Shown here in pieces: positions 4,992 to 12,466 of a stretch of 16,594 nucleotides of DNA (positions are counted from its first letter, which is position 1; the number at the start of each line of letters is the position of its first letter). The position numbers and the translations under genes were made by a program. Location of the stretch: positions 1 to 16,594 of the forward strand of contig CALQZP010000014.1 in assembly GCA_943349725.1 (NCBI GenBank), given 5' to 3'. The DNA comes from Candidatus Nomurabacteria bacterium. Lineage in GTDB: Bacteria; Patescibacteriota; Minisyncoccia; Phycocordibacterales; UBA10002. Under the pieces are notes generated by a model, which did not search any database, was not told the DNA's origin, and saw nothing but the letters and a program-made list of their open reading frames with translations.

Positions 4992-7900
4992 ATGAAAAGA
5001 ATAAGTACATTTTTGGTTCTAGGGTTTCTCCTCGCTCCCAACTTAACCCTTGCGGTTACTGAAGTGTGTTCAAAAGATGGCTATACCGTCTTAACAATGA
5101 ACGGAGTCTTTACTGACGAACGAGGTGCTCAAATTAATAAAGAAAAATTAGAAAGACTTCTTGGTACTAGTTACGGTGGGGAGAAGCTAAAGACTGACTA
5201 TCTTCTCAACGATACTCACCTTGCCGGACTGGGGGACATTTTGAAAGCGATAGGGCAGAAGATTTTTGATAACGAGACGGTGGATGATTACGATTTGGTG
5301 GAGATGCTGAAGGACGCGAGCGAGAAAGTTACAACTCGGAAATTACTTTTAGTTGCCCATTCACAGGGCAATTTTTATGCCAATAGTTTTTACGACAAAG
5401 TTGTGGGGAAAGATGGGGGAGTGCCGACCGAATCTATCGGCGTGTACTCTGTGGCGACACCGTCCGGCCGTGTGGCGGGCGGGGGGAAATATCTCACGTC
5501 AGGCACCGACAAAGTGATCTCGGGTGTGGTAGGGAGCGTGCCGTTTCGGAGGATACTTTCGCCGAATACCTATATTGAACTCAAGGATGGCGATGACCCG
5601 CTTGGGCACAATTTCGCGGGTGTGTATTTGAAATATAAGGGAGCGGAAATAGTGCAGGATATTGAAGAGTCGCTCGGTAAGCTTCAAACACCACCACCCC
5701 CCAACCCCTCCTCAACTGAGGAGGGGAGACCCTGTATTGACCCGCCGACGCTTTCGCTCGCGCATAAAATAGAAGGAGTGGTGTTTGCGGTGGCGGACCC
5801 GGTGGCGAATGTGAGCCTGGCTACGGCGATGACCACGCTCGGAGGAGTGAACACGATGGGGCAGTTTGTAACGGTGCAGGGAGTGAATGCTATCGCAGGG
5901 CTTGGGGGCCTTACCACGAAGACGGCCGAAATGTTTGCTGTCGGTGTTTCTGGTCTTGGGTCGCTTGTCACATATACTTCCGCAAAAGTTGCTACGGTTA
6001 TGGTGGACGCCGGAAAGGTTGTGAGTAAAACAGTTGCCGATGTGTTCCAGGGAAGTACGGGACAGACCGCGTCAGTTGCGACGGCTTTGCCAACTGGTGG
6101 TAGCGAGATTGCGGTGGGAGAGACAAAGACAAAGGGAGTAGAAGACACACCACCCCGCCTCGCCGACTCCCCCTCCGCGCAAGGCTTCGGTGGGACACCG
6201 TCGGCACCCCTCCTCACCCAAGGAGGGGAGGAAAATCCTCCACCTCTGGGACTTCCTTTAGAATCTGTTGAGGTTAGACCTCCGTCAACAGTCAAAGAGG
6301 AAACAACACAAGCGCCAACACCAACACTCACCATCCCTCCTCTTTCCACACCTCAGCTTCAAGCCACCACAACAGAAATCTTGGGAGGGGAGGAGAAGAA
6401 GGCAGATACCGCTTCATCAACTACTCCGCAGAACACTTTGCCTGTTCAAACGTCAGCGCCGACGACTTCCGACATAAATACCACCTATATCCGAAGGACG
6501 ACCACTGCGAGAGGCGACACGACGGCACCGGACGTACCGATTGTTACGTCGCCGACCGCACATGCCACCTTCACCACCACGAATGTGACTTTCGTCGGCA
6601 CCGCAGAAGCGGACAGTATCATCTCCAGCGATTTTTCTACTTCAACCGTGGTTGCCACAGGTGGCGCGTGGTCACTTACGTTTACGCTTTCGCAAGGCAC
6701 GACCACCATTTTATTTTCTGCGACCGACAGCGCGGGTAACCGTTCGGTGGCCACGTCCCTCGTGGTATTTGTGGATTCGGTCTTGCCTGACGTGAGCCTT
6801 ACTTCCTCCACCTGCACGGGTACACTCTCAAGCTCCGCGTGCCTTGTCGCCACTACCACCCTCGCGTTTTCTTGGAGTTCTATCGCAAGCGACACCTCCT
6901 ATTTCAATCTTGATAAGAACGGTACATTTTCAACCACGACTGCCACTTCCACGTCACTCACCGCAAGCGACGAGAGCACCTACACGTTCAAAGTGGCTTC
7001 AGTTGATATACACGGCAATGTTTCGGCTACTTCCACGCAAGCCGTTGAAGTGTTTACGGTGCCGGTGGTCATAAACGAAATCGCGTGGGCGGGAACCGCG
7101 GCTTCATCCTTTGACGAGTGGATAGAACTTTACAACCGCACCGGCCGAGCTCTTTCACTTTCCTCGATGACACTCTATGCGAGCGACCTCTCACCCTATA
7201 TTTCACTTTCCGGAACTATCGGTGCGGGCGGGTATTTCTTGATTGAACGAACCGATGACACGACGGTGAATAATATTTCCGCCGATCTCATCGCGCCGTT
7301 TAGTGGGAGTGGTGGCGGGTCTGGACTTAGCAACAACGGGGAGAACTTGCTTCTTGTGCTTGTATCAGCGGGGGCTACCACAACACTTGATACCGTCGCC
7401 TCCTGTAGTGGTGGAGGCACAACCTGGTGTGGGGGAAGCGACAGCAGTTTTACCACGCTTGAACGCTATGACGCATCCGTTTCCGGAAGCCTCTCTACGA
7501 ATTGGTTTTCACATATGGGTGAGTTTATACGAAATGGGACGGACGCAAACAATGGAAATCTTTCGGGTACACCTCGCGCGAAGAACAGCGTGAGCTACCT
7601 CATCGCTTCGGGTGGAACACTTGGCGTGAATAAGACACTCACCTCCGCAAACTCACCGTATCTCGTCAATCGCTCGGGGCTTGTTGTTTCTAGTGGCGTT
7701 ACGCTCACGATTAACCCGGGCGTTGTCATAAAGATCGTTTCAAACAACGAACCGTGGATACGAGTGGCGGGGACGATCAATGCGAACGGCACCTCCGCGA
7801 GTCCCGTCGTATTCACCTCTTTTCTTGACGATGACTACGGCGGAGATATGAATGCCGACGGCTCGGCGACTACCCCTTCTGCGGGAAACTGGCGACGACT

Positions 7901-9080
7901 ATTTGTGGACACCACAAGCGTCGGTTCCACATTTACGAATACACTGGTTCGGTATGCCGGCAACAACAACATTACCGACAGCGTGGCATATAAAGGGGCA
8001 ATCGGCGTGGATAGTGCGACGGTCACCTTTGACGGACTTGTCGTAGAGAGATCAAATTTTTACGGACTGTCGCTTTCAAACTCAAACAGCACCATTACGA
8101 ACTCGCGCTTTAGCACGAGCACGAACTCCAGTGTGTCCGCAACGGGTGTGTATATCTCCGGTGGCTCGCCCAGTATTTCAAGCAGTATCTTTTCGGGAAA
8201 CTATCGTGGTGTGACGATTGTGAGCGCGACACCGACGCTCACGGGAAATACCTTTGCCTCAAGCACCGTGGAAGCCATTGTGAATACGGGGGTCGTGGGG
8301 AGCTTTAGTGGGAATGGCGGTTCGGGAAATGGGACAAATGCGATACTGATTGGGCAGGGAGGCACGATTACCACAGCAGGCGCAACGACGACGCTTCTTG
8401 CAAATAACCTGCCGTATCTTGTGAAAGGCACGGCGACGGTCGCTTCCGGTTCCACACTTTCATTTGCAACGGGGGTGGTAGTGAAAGGATGGGACAGCTC
8501 GGGAAGTAACCATGGACTTATTTCCGTCCCAAGCGGAGCGGTGCTCCACTCATCCGGCACGACCGCGAGCGACCTCGTGTTCACCTCAAAGCGTGATAGC
8601 TCGGTGGGGGGAACGGTCTCTTCGGGAATGTCCGCGGTGGCTCCTGGCGACTGGATGGGAATTGAGGTGAGCGCAGGCGGGCGAGTGAGTCTTTCGGGCT
8701 TTACGCTTAAATATGCCGGCGCCTCGGCAACGCTGGGAACTTCCGCAAGTAGCATCTACAAAGGAGCGATTAAAATTACCGGTAACAGTGCGACCAGTTC
8801 GGGAAGCATTTCAAACGCGCTTTTTTCGAACAACTACCAGAGCGGACTTAACCTGGATAGCGTCTCCTCGCTTACGCTTTCAAACGTGACGTTCCAAAAT
8901 CACACTGAAGAAAACGCGGGCACCGCAACAGCCATTTACGCCCTGAACAGTACGTCAACGCTTTCAAATATCACCTTTACCAGCAACCAGCGCGATGGAA
9001 CCGGACTCGGCATAAACGCCCTCACCTGCACCAGTTGCGGTTCCCCCAACACGACACCTGCCAATCTCTTTGGTCCGTAG
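4992..9080 (+). CDS. Secreted multidomain protein: hydrolase, Ig-like, lamin-tail, beta-helix
   Basis: A 1362-residue exported protein. Regions in order: signal peptide (1-21, cleavage likely after TLA); alpha/beta-hydrolase-like region (about 25-230) with nucleophile motif AHSQGN (Ser124) and possible partners Asp200/201 and His206 (DPLGHNF); Ala/Gly-rich stretch, then a Pro/Thr/Ser-rich linker (to about 510); bacterial Ig-like region (512-596, ending ATDSAGNRSVA..VFVD); a second beta-sandwich (about 597-688); lamin-tail domain (about 689-830, VVINEIAWAG...FDEWIELYN); and two right-handed beta-helix blocks (about 875-1330), each opening with a 'G-x-x-x-x-I-x-P-G-V-V-I-K' type strand. Esterase or lipase activity is inferred from Ser124 alone; the rest suggests surface or polysaccharide binding. 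No C-terminal anchor is visible. Palindromic repeats encode part of the linker. GC appears higher than in lexA or the methyltransferase. Confidence 0.85.
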   Translation: MKRISTFLVLGFLLAPNLTLAVTEVCSKDGYTVLTMNGVFTDERGAQINKEKLERLLGTSYGGEKLKTDYLLNDTHLAGLGDILKAIGQKIFDNETVDDYDLVEMLKDASEKVTTRKLLLVAHSQGNFYANSFYDKVVGKDGGVPTESIGVYSVATPSGRVAGGGKYLTSGTDKVISGVVGSVPFRRILSPNTYIELKDGDDPLGHNFAGVYLKYKGAEIVQDIEESLGKLQTPPPPNPSSTEEGRPCIDPPTLSLAHKIEGVVFAVADPVANVSLATAMTTLGGVNTMGQFVTVQGVNAIAGLGGLTTKTAEMFAVGVSGLGSLVTYTSAKVATVMVDAGKVVSKTVADVFQGSTGQTASVATALPTGGSEIAVGETKTKGVEDTPPRLADSPSAQGFGGTPSAPLLTQGGEENPPPLGLPLESVEVRPPSTVKEETTQAPTPTLTIPPLSTPQLQATTTEILGGEEKKADTASSTTPQNTLPVQTSAPTTSDINTTYIRRTTTARGDTTAPDVPIVTSPTAHATFTTTNVTFVGTAEADSIISSDFSTSTVVATGGAWSLTFTLSQGTTTILFSATDSAGNRSVATSLVVFVDSVLPDVSLTSSTCTGTLSSSACLVATTTLAFSWSSIASDTSYFNLDKNGTFSTTTATSTSLTASDESTYTFKVASVDIHGNVSATSTQAVEVFTVPVVINEIAWAGTAASSFDEWIELYNRTGRALSLSSMTLYASDLSPYISLSGTIGAGGYFLIERTDDTTVNNISADLIAPFSGSGGGSGLSNNGENLLLVLVSAGATTTLDTVASCSGGGTTWCGGSDSSFTTLERYDASVSGSLSTNWFSHMGEFIRNGTDANNGNLSGTPRAKNSVSYLIASGGTLGVNKTLTSANSPYLVNRSGLVVSSGVTLTINPGVVIKIVSNNEPWIRVAGTINANGTSASPVVFTSFLDDDYGGDMNADGSATTPSAGNWRRLFVDTTSVGSTFTNTLVRYAGNNNITDSVAYKGAIGVDSATVTFDGLVVERSNFYGLSLSNSNSTITNSRFSTSTNSSVSATGVYISGGSPSISSSIFSGNYRGVTIVSATPTLTGNTFASSTVEAIVNTGVVGSFSGNGGSGNGTNAILIGQGGTITTAGATTTLLANNLPYLVKGTATVASGSTLSFATGVVVKGWDSSGSNHGLISVPSGAVLHSSGTTASDLVFTSKRDSSVGGTVSSGMSAVAPGDWMGIEVSAGGRVSLSGFTLKYAGASATLGTSASSIYKGAIKITGNSATSSGSISNALFSNNYQSGLNLDSVSSLTLSNVTFQNHTEENAGTATAIYALNSTSTLSNITFTSNQRDGTGLGINALTCTSCGSPNTTPANLFGP
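5705..5726. repeat. Perfect palindrome in the hydrolase linker
   Basis: CCCCTCCTCA (5705-5714) and TGAGGAGGGG (5717-5726) around AC: a 10-bp perfect stem inside the coding sequence, translated as part of PNPSSTEEGR just after the hydrolase region. Confidence 0.7.
6162..6228. repeat. Composite palindromic element in the linker
   Basis: GCCGAC (6162-6167) pairs with GTCGGC (6200-6205) around a segment with CAAGGCTTCGG (6180-6190). CCCCTCCT (6207-6214) pairs with AGGAGGGG (6221-6228). The 11-base core is identical to one in intergenic element B. Translated as part of SPSAQGFGGTPSAPLLTQGG. Confidence 0.65.
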
Positions 9081-9109
9081 GGCATGTTTACGAGATTATT
9101 TTTTGGAAT

Positions 9110-9137
9110 AAAAAAAGTGCTTGCCGGCGCAAGCACT
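9110..9137 (-). terminator. Intrinsic terminator of the small minus-strand gene
   Basis: Minus-strand hairpin AGTGCTTG, six-base loop, CAAGCACT running into seven T (9116-9110). It lies 26 bp beyond the stop of the gene at 9163. There is no T-run in the plus direction. Confidence 0.8.
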
Positions 9138-9162
9138 CGAGAACCACCCATATTGCTACGTA

Positions 9163-9387
9163 TTACCGGCTGGCATTGTTGAAGCCAGCATCGTAAGCAT
9201 CGTTTTCCGCTTTTCGTTGCTCATTCTCCTCGGGGGTATTCCACACCGAATGATCGCTTCGGTTAAAACCAGTGAAGTCAGAATGTGGTGGAGCATAATC
9301 AGTGTGGAGTAAGAAGGCAGATAGGATGCTAGAATCTTTAGCGCCGTCTTCTTGACCTTTGTTATGGCTGTCATGCGGTGAACTCAT
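9163..9387 (-). CDS. Small hydrophilic His/Asn-rich protein
   Basis: A 74-residue soluble protein starting MSSPHDSHNKGQEDGAKD, with YAPPHSDF in the middle and ENDAYDAGFNN near the end. This layout (H-N-x-G-Q-x-D-x-A early, P-P-H in the middle, Y-x-x-G-x-x-N at the end) recalls a group of small uncharacterised bacterial proteins, but no function is known to me. There are no cysteines, membrane segment or signal peptide. I chose the ATG at 9387; a TTG at 9411 would add eight residues and is bounded by an upstream stop. Neither start has a clear ribosome binding site. The terminator just past its stop on the same strand supports a real monocistronic gene. It is divergent from the gene at 9570. 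Confidence 0.6.
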   Translation of the reverse strand: MSSPHDSHNKGQEDGAKDSSILSAFLLHTDYAPPHSDFTGFNRSDHSVWNTPEENEQRKAENDAYDAGFNNASR

Positions 9388-9569
9388 ATATTTCGGATGT
9401 GGAACTTTCAAAGATCAAAGGCGTTGTGACAACGTCTACAACTTATAACCCTCAATCTCTGCACAAATACTAGCATAAAAACAAAGAACCTTAACTTTGG
9501 TGTAGTTGACCAAAGCTCAATCTCACTATAGGTTAGATAGGTATTGCGGTAGTTCTTTCATAATCTAGA
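9388..9569. promoter_or_regulatory. Divergent intergenic region with two inverted repeats
   Basis: Holds CGTTGT-G-ACAACG (9422-9434), a 13-bp near-perfect palindrome suited to a dimeric regulator, and CTTTGG (9495-9500) with CCAAAG (9510-9515). Possible minus-strand -10 boxes are TATAAG (9447-9442) and, further up, TGCTAGTAT. On the plus side CATAAT (9559-9564) stands five bases before the GTG at 9570. Which of these are used is unknown. Confidence 0.35.
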
Positions 9570-10361
9570 GTGATTGAACTTCGCACTTTCGGCATAACCA
9601 TTCACCAAAAGAAAGGATTCGTCGTGAGCATTACCCCACTTATTCCGTTGTTACGCTTCCTCTTTGAGGGAGGAGTATTTCAATCCGTTTATCGGATCCG
9701 TCCAGATGGTGGAGAAGTGCGTCCCAGCGATCGTGTCATCGCGAAGGTTTCTCCACTCGGAATGCAGTTTGGCACCGCAACGGCAGCCTATCTTGTTGAA
9801 GAGGAAATAAGACCAACACTTGTTTCCGCCGAAAGAGTAGAAATCTTCGCGCGACTCTTTCGTGAGGAGATATTTAGAGCTCATCCTCAAATCGCCCACC
9901 CCAAGGCTCCAATCGCCGTCAGAAGGGACTGGTCGATTGTGCTTACGAAGCTTTTCGTTGGGAGTATGCTCTTTCCTGACGAGACCTGTCTGTCTCGTCA
10001 GATTCTTGTTCGTATACAGCACTCCGTTCTTTTCCCCAGACCACAAGTTCCAAGTTGTCATACGGAGTTACAGAAGGGTGAAACAGCCATTGGTGTTTTG
10101 AAGGGTGGTGTCGTTAAAATGTTGGATACGCTGTATCAAGAGCTTGCTTGCGAGCGACACTGTCTTGGAGGGCCACATGTATCGGTCTCGTATGAGCGCG
10201 ACCTCCTTGATGAAAAGTTACAGTTAGTTCGTTTCCTTTGTGGCGCGCTCCTACGTGAAGAGGTTCCTCAAAGCCGAGGCTACGAGCACGTTAAGATTAG
10301 AAGCGGATGGCAAGTTGCCGTCGCCGGAAGGAAAATAAGGAACAAGTGTGCGCTATACTGA
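9570..10361 (+). CDS. Hypothetical protein, 263 aa
   Basis: I do not recognise this protein. It starts with GTG at 9570 (MIELRTFGITIHQKKGFVV). It is soluble, rich in Arg, Glu and Val, with no signal peptide or convincing membrane helix. Features to note: a hydrophobic patch ITPLIPLLRFLFEGGVF (26-42), an acidic/basic helical stretch VEIFARLFREEIFRAHP, cysteines at 148, 166, 197 and 202 (the last two in ACERHCLGGPH), another at 228, and a C-terminal KIRNKCALY. The CxxxxC-H arrangement could bind metal, but this is only a possibility. It is monocistronic by appearance: a possible -10 box lies just before the start and a strong terminator lies 40 bp after the stop. Confidence 0.6.
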   Translation: MIELRTFGITIHQKKGFVVSITPLIPLLRFLFEGGVFQSVYRIRPDGGEVRPSDRVIAKVSPLGMQFGTATAAYLVEEEIRPTLVSAERVEIFARLFREEIFRAHPQIAHPKAPIAVRRDWSIVLTKLFVGSMLFPDETCLSRQILVRIQHSVLFPRPQVPSCHTELQKGETAIGVLKGGVVKMLDTLYQELACERHCLGGPHVSVSYERDLLDEKLQLVRFLCGALLREEVPQSRGYEHVKIRSGWQVAVAGRKIRNKCALY

Positions 10362-10400
10362 CACAACCGTTCACTTCGTTCCATTAAAGGTATACATGTC

Positions 10401-10432
10401 GCGGTACTCATGTGGGTACCGCTACTTTTTTT
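10401..10432 (+). terminator. Intrinsic terminator of the 9570 gene
   Basis: GCGGTAC (10401-10407), eight-base loop, GTACCGC (10416-10422), then TAC and seven T (10426-10432). It separates the hypothetical gene from the aldo/keto reductase. Confidence 0.8.
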
Positions 10433-10443
10433 AGTCACACTTC

Positions 10444-10452
10444 TGATATAAT
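10444..10452 (+). promoter_or_regulatory. Extended -10 promoter of the aldo/keto reductase
   Basis: TGATATAAT, a full-consensus extended -10, ends ten bases before the ATG at 10463, so the leader would be only three to four bases. This promoter also rules out the upstream GTG at 10412 as the true start. Confidence 0.6.
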
Positions 10453-10462
10453 TCAAGCTGAT

Positions 10463-11329
10463 ATGGATATCCCGGTTAAAAAGCTGAAAAATGGATTCTC
10501 GCTTCCCGAGTTTGGCCTCGGGACATGGCAGATGGGCGGGCAGGAGAGCGCGAGCGGTACGAATGACGCGAAAGATATCGCGGGTGTCCGCTCGGCGATA
10601 GAAGCGGGGATTACCCATATTGATACCGCGGAATCCTTTGGCGACGGGCATGCCGAAGAGATTGTCGGAGAAGCGATACGGGGAATGAACCGAAAGAAAC
10701 TTTTTATTACCTCAAAGGTGTCGGAAGAAAATCACACCTGCGAAGGTATTCCCGCGTCTTGCAAAAAGACGCTGAAGCGTCTCAAGACGGACTACCTTGA
10801 CCTCTATCTCTTGCACGCATTCAGTACCACCTGTCCGCTCTCGGAGGCGATAGAAGCGCTTGATGAGTTGGTGAAAGAGGGACTGGTGAAGCATATCGGC
10901 GTTTCCAATTTTGGTGTGGAGCATCTCAAAGAAGCGCAAGGGTACGCCAAGCACCCGATTGTCTGCAATCAAGTGCATTACAATTTACAGGTTCGTGAAA
11001 TTGAGAAGGCGGGTCTTCTCAAGTACTGTCAGAAGAACGACGTGATGCTTGTCGCGTATCGCCCGGTGCAAAAGGGAAAACTCCTGGAAGGTGTTCCGAA
11101 GATTATGGATGAGCTGTGCGTGAAGTATCAGAAAACTCCGGCGCAAATCGCAATTAACTGGCTCATCTCACAGCAAAATGTCGTGACCATCGCGAAAACG
11201 AGCGACCCCGCGCATCTCAAGGAAAATCTTGGAGGTATTGGCTGGAACCTGACGGAAGGGGATATTGAGCTCCTGCGAAAGGACTATCCCGGGCAGGTGT
11301 TTATTTCGGATGTGATAGCGCTCGGGTAA
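10463..11329 (+). CDS. Aldo/keto reductase family protein, catalytic Tyr replaced by Phe
   Basis: A 288-residue NAD(P)H-dependent oxidoreductase of the aldo/keto reductase fold, normally reducing aldehydes or ketones to alcohols in the cytoplasm. Family landmarks: LPEFGLGTWQMGG (14-26), AGITHIDTAESFGDG (48-62), LFITSKV (80-86), LDLYLLHAF (112-120), VKHIGVSNFG, VCNQVHYN, and PAQIAINWLISQ near the C-terminus. Of the Asp-Tyr-Lys-His tetrad, Asp54, Lys85 and His118 are present, but the tyrosine position (five after the Asp) is Phe59 (codon TTT). The usual proton donor is therefore missing, so activity may be altered or lost. I chose the ATG at 10463 because the promoter lies just upstream. Substrate cannot be predicted. 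nfo follows after about 100 bp of repeat-rich spacer. Confidence 0.9.
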   Translation: MDIPVKKLKNGFSLPEFGLGTWQMGGQESASGTNDAKDIAGVRSAIEAGITHIDTAESFGDGHAEEIVGEAIRGMNRKKLFITSKVSEENHTCEGIPASCKKTLKRLKTDYLDLYLLHAFSTTCPLSEAIEALDELVKEGLVKHIGVSNFGVEHLKEAQGYAKHPIVCNQVHYNLQVREIEKAGLLKYCQKNDVMLVAYRPVQKGKLLEGVPKIMDELCVKYQKTPAQIAINWLISQQNVVTIAKTSDPAHLKENLGGIGWNLTEGDIELLRKDYPGQVFISDVIALG

Positions 11330-11334
11330 GATAA

Positions 11335-11383
11335 TACGAACAGGATACGAAGATAAGAACGTACGAACAAGATACGAAAAGAT
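11335..11383 (+). repeat. Direct repeat of a 20-22 bp unit
   Basis: TACGAACAGGATACGAAGAT (11335-11354) recurs as TACGAACAAGATACGAAAAGAT minus small differences (11362-11383). It is a short tandem-like intergenic repeat between the reductase and nfo, with no obvious promoter or terminator in it. Confidence 0.6.
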
Positions 11384-11427
11384 GACACCATGTTGCGTAG
11401 GTTCTAAATGTACAAACATACACAAAT

Positions 11428-12342
11428 ATGAAAGAACACCTTTATATTTTTGGCGGACATGTTTCCATAGCGGGCGGGTACAAAGAGGCGCTTCCGCGTG
11501 CGGTGGCGCTAGGCGGAAATGCGCTACAAATGTTTAGTGGAAGTCCTCGTGGGTGGAATCTACCGAAGGTAGCCCCCGCGGAAGCGGGGGTCTATAGGGA
11601 AACGGCTAAGCGATTAGGCATCGTTGCTTCGTATTTCCACGCCTCGTACTTGGTGAACCTTGCCGATGACGGACCGAACGGGAAACACTCGGTTGACGCA
11701 CTTGTCGCGGAGCTGACTGTGGCCGAAGCACTTGGGGTGCGGGGAAGCATCGTGCATCTGGGTTCTTTTAAGGAACCCAGAGCAGTTGAAAGTGAAAAGT
11801 TGAAAGTTGGAAGTTTGTTTCCAGATGAGTCGAGACAGACGGTTTATATCAAGCACGAAAGATACCCACTTCTTATTTCAAATATCAAAGCGGTGCTTAA
11901 GAAATCCCCCAAAGGTACACTCTTTATTATAGAAGATATGGGAATGCGGAAGATCGGGCGCTCGCTTGATGAAATCGCGAACATCGTGAGTGACGTAGAC
12001 GACCCTCGGGTGAAAGTGTGTCTTGATACCTGTCACTTACACGCGGCGGGGTATGATATTTCTACAAAAAAGAAGCTGGATGAGTTTTTGACGTATTTTG
12101 ACGACAGTATTGGCCTTGAAAAGCTTGAGTGTTTTCACATCAATGACAGTCGCGACGAGTTTGGAAGCCTGCGGGACCGCCACGACAATATCGGGGAAGG
12201 TAAAGTGGGGAAAGACGTCTTCAAACTCATTCTCAATCACCCGAAGTTGAAGACGTTGCCGTTCATTCTTGAAGTCCCCGGCTTTGATGACTCTGGTCCC
12301 GACAAAAAGAATATGGATATCCTCAAGTCGTTGGTGAAATGA
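11428..12342 (+). CDS. nfo: Endonuclease IV (AP endonuclease)
   Basis: Cuts the DNA backbone 5' of abasic sites in base-excision repair, using a three-zinc centre in a TIM barrel. The 304 residues carry the family pattern: HVSIAGG (11-17), NALQMFSGSPRGW (31-43), and all expected metal ligands: His71 (HASYLVNL), His110 (IVHLGS), Glu169 (FIIED), Asp200 and His203 (CLDTCHLHAAGYD), His237 (CFHINDS), Asp250 and His252 (LRDRHDNIGEG), Glu282 (ILEVPG). Between the second and third ligands (His110-Glu169) it is about 23 residues longer than E. coli Nfo; the extra part is encoded by a palindrome and GTTGAAA-type repeats. A second palindrome encodes APAEAGV (49-55). A diverged copy of its last 20 codons lies at 13929-13991. 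Confidence 0.96.
   Translation: MKEHLYIFGGHVSIAGGYKEALPRAVALGGNALQMFSGSPRGWNLPKVAPAEAGVYRETAKRLGIVASYFHASYLVNLADDGPNGKHSVDALVAELTVAEALGVRGSIVHLGSFKEPRAVESEKLKVGSLFPDESRQTVYIKHERYPLLISNIKAVLKKSPKGTLFIIEDMGMRKIGRSLDEIANIVSDVDDPRVKVCLDTCHLHAAGYDISTKKKLDEFLTYFDDSIGLEKLECFHINDSRDEFGSLRDRHDNIGEGKVGKDVFKLILNHPKLKTLPFILEVPGFDDSGPDKKNMDILKSLVK
11573..11590. repeat. GC palindrome inside nfo
   Basis: CCCCCGC, loop GGAA, GCGGGGG: a perfect 7-bp hairpin translated as part of APAEAGV. The family length is not increased at this point, so it seems to replace rather than extend native sequence. Confidence 0.6.
11758..11815. repeat. Repeat-derived insertion in nfo
   Basis: CTGGGTTC (11758-11765) and GAACCCAG (11773-11780) form an 8-bp stem, followed by heptamer-like units GTTGAAA, GTGAAAA, GTTGAAA, GTTGGAA (11785-11812). 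Such sequence is normally intergenic; here it is read through in frame and accounts for the extra residues of this protein. Confidence 0.6.
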
Positions 12343-12386
12343 AAAATGGATGAACTCAATATCGAACTAAGCTATTTCCTATTTGA

Positions 12387-12414
12387 TTGAGAAACTTACC
12401 AATGGTGATAGAAT
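12387..12414 (+). promoter_or_regulatory. Promoter of the 12467 gene
   Basis: TTGAGA (12387-12392), 16-bp spacer ending in TGA, TAGAAT (12409-12414): a sigma-70-type promoter with extended -10. Transcription would start near 12421, so the ATG at 12467 is favoured over an in-frame TTG at 12383 that lies upstream of the promoter. Confidence 0.6.
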
Positions 12415-12466
12415 AGTTGTAACAGAAACGAGCTCTAGCGCATTTTCCTCATCAACATCATATTTT

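Noticed and set aside
5684..6349. Minus-strand open frame of 221 codons opposite the hydrolase linker
   Set aside because: A shadow produced by the skewed composition of the Pro/Thr-rich linker; no start signal or recognisable domain.
9156..9374. Overlapping minus-strand frame of 72 codons
   Set aside because: Shares DNA with the better-supported 9163-9387 frame, whose residue pattern resembles a small-protein group.
10412..10462. Upstream GTG start for the aldo/keto reductase
   Set aside because: The consensus extended -10 box lies inside this stretch and the family similarity begins at the ATG at 10463.
11335..11383. CRISPR-like array
   Set aside because: Only two short imperfect copies with a 7-bp gap, no spacers and no cas genes.
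12383..12466. Upstream TTG start for the 480-aa protein
   Set aside because: The promoter hexamers at 12387-12414 overlap it, so the TTG would not be in the mRNA.
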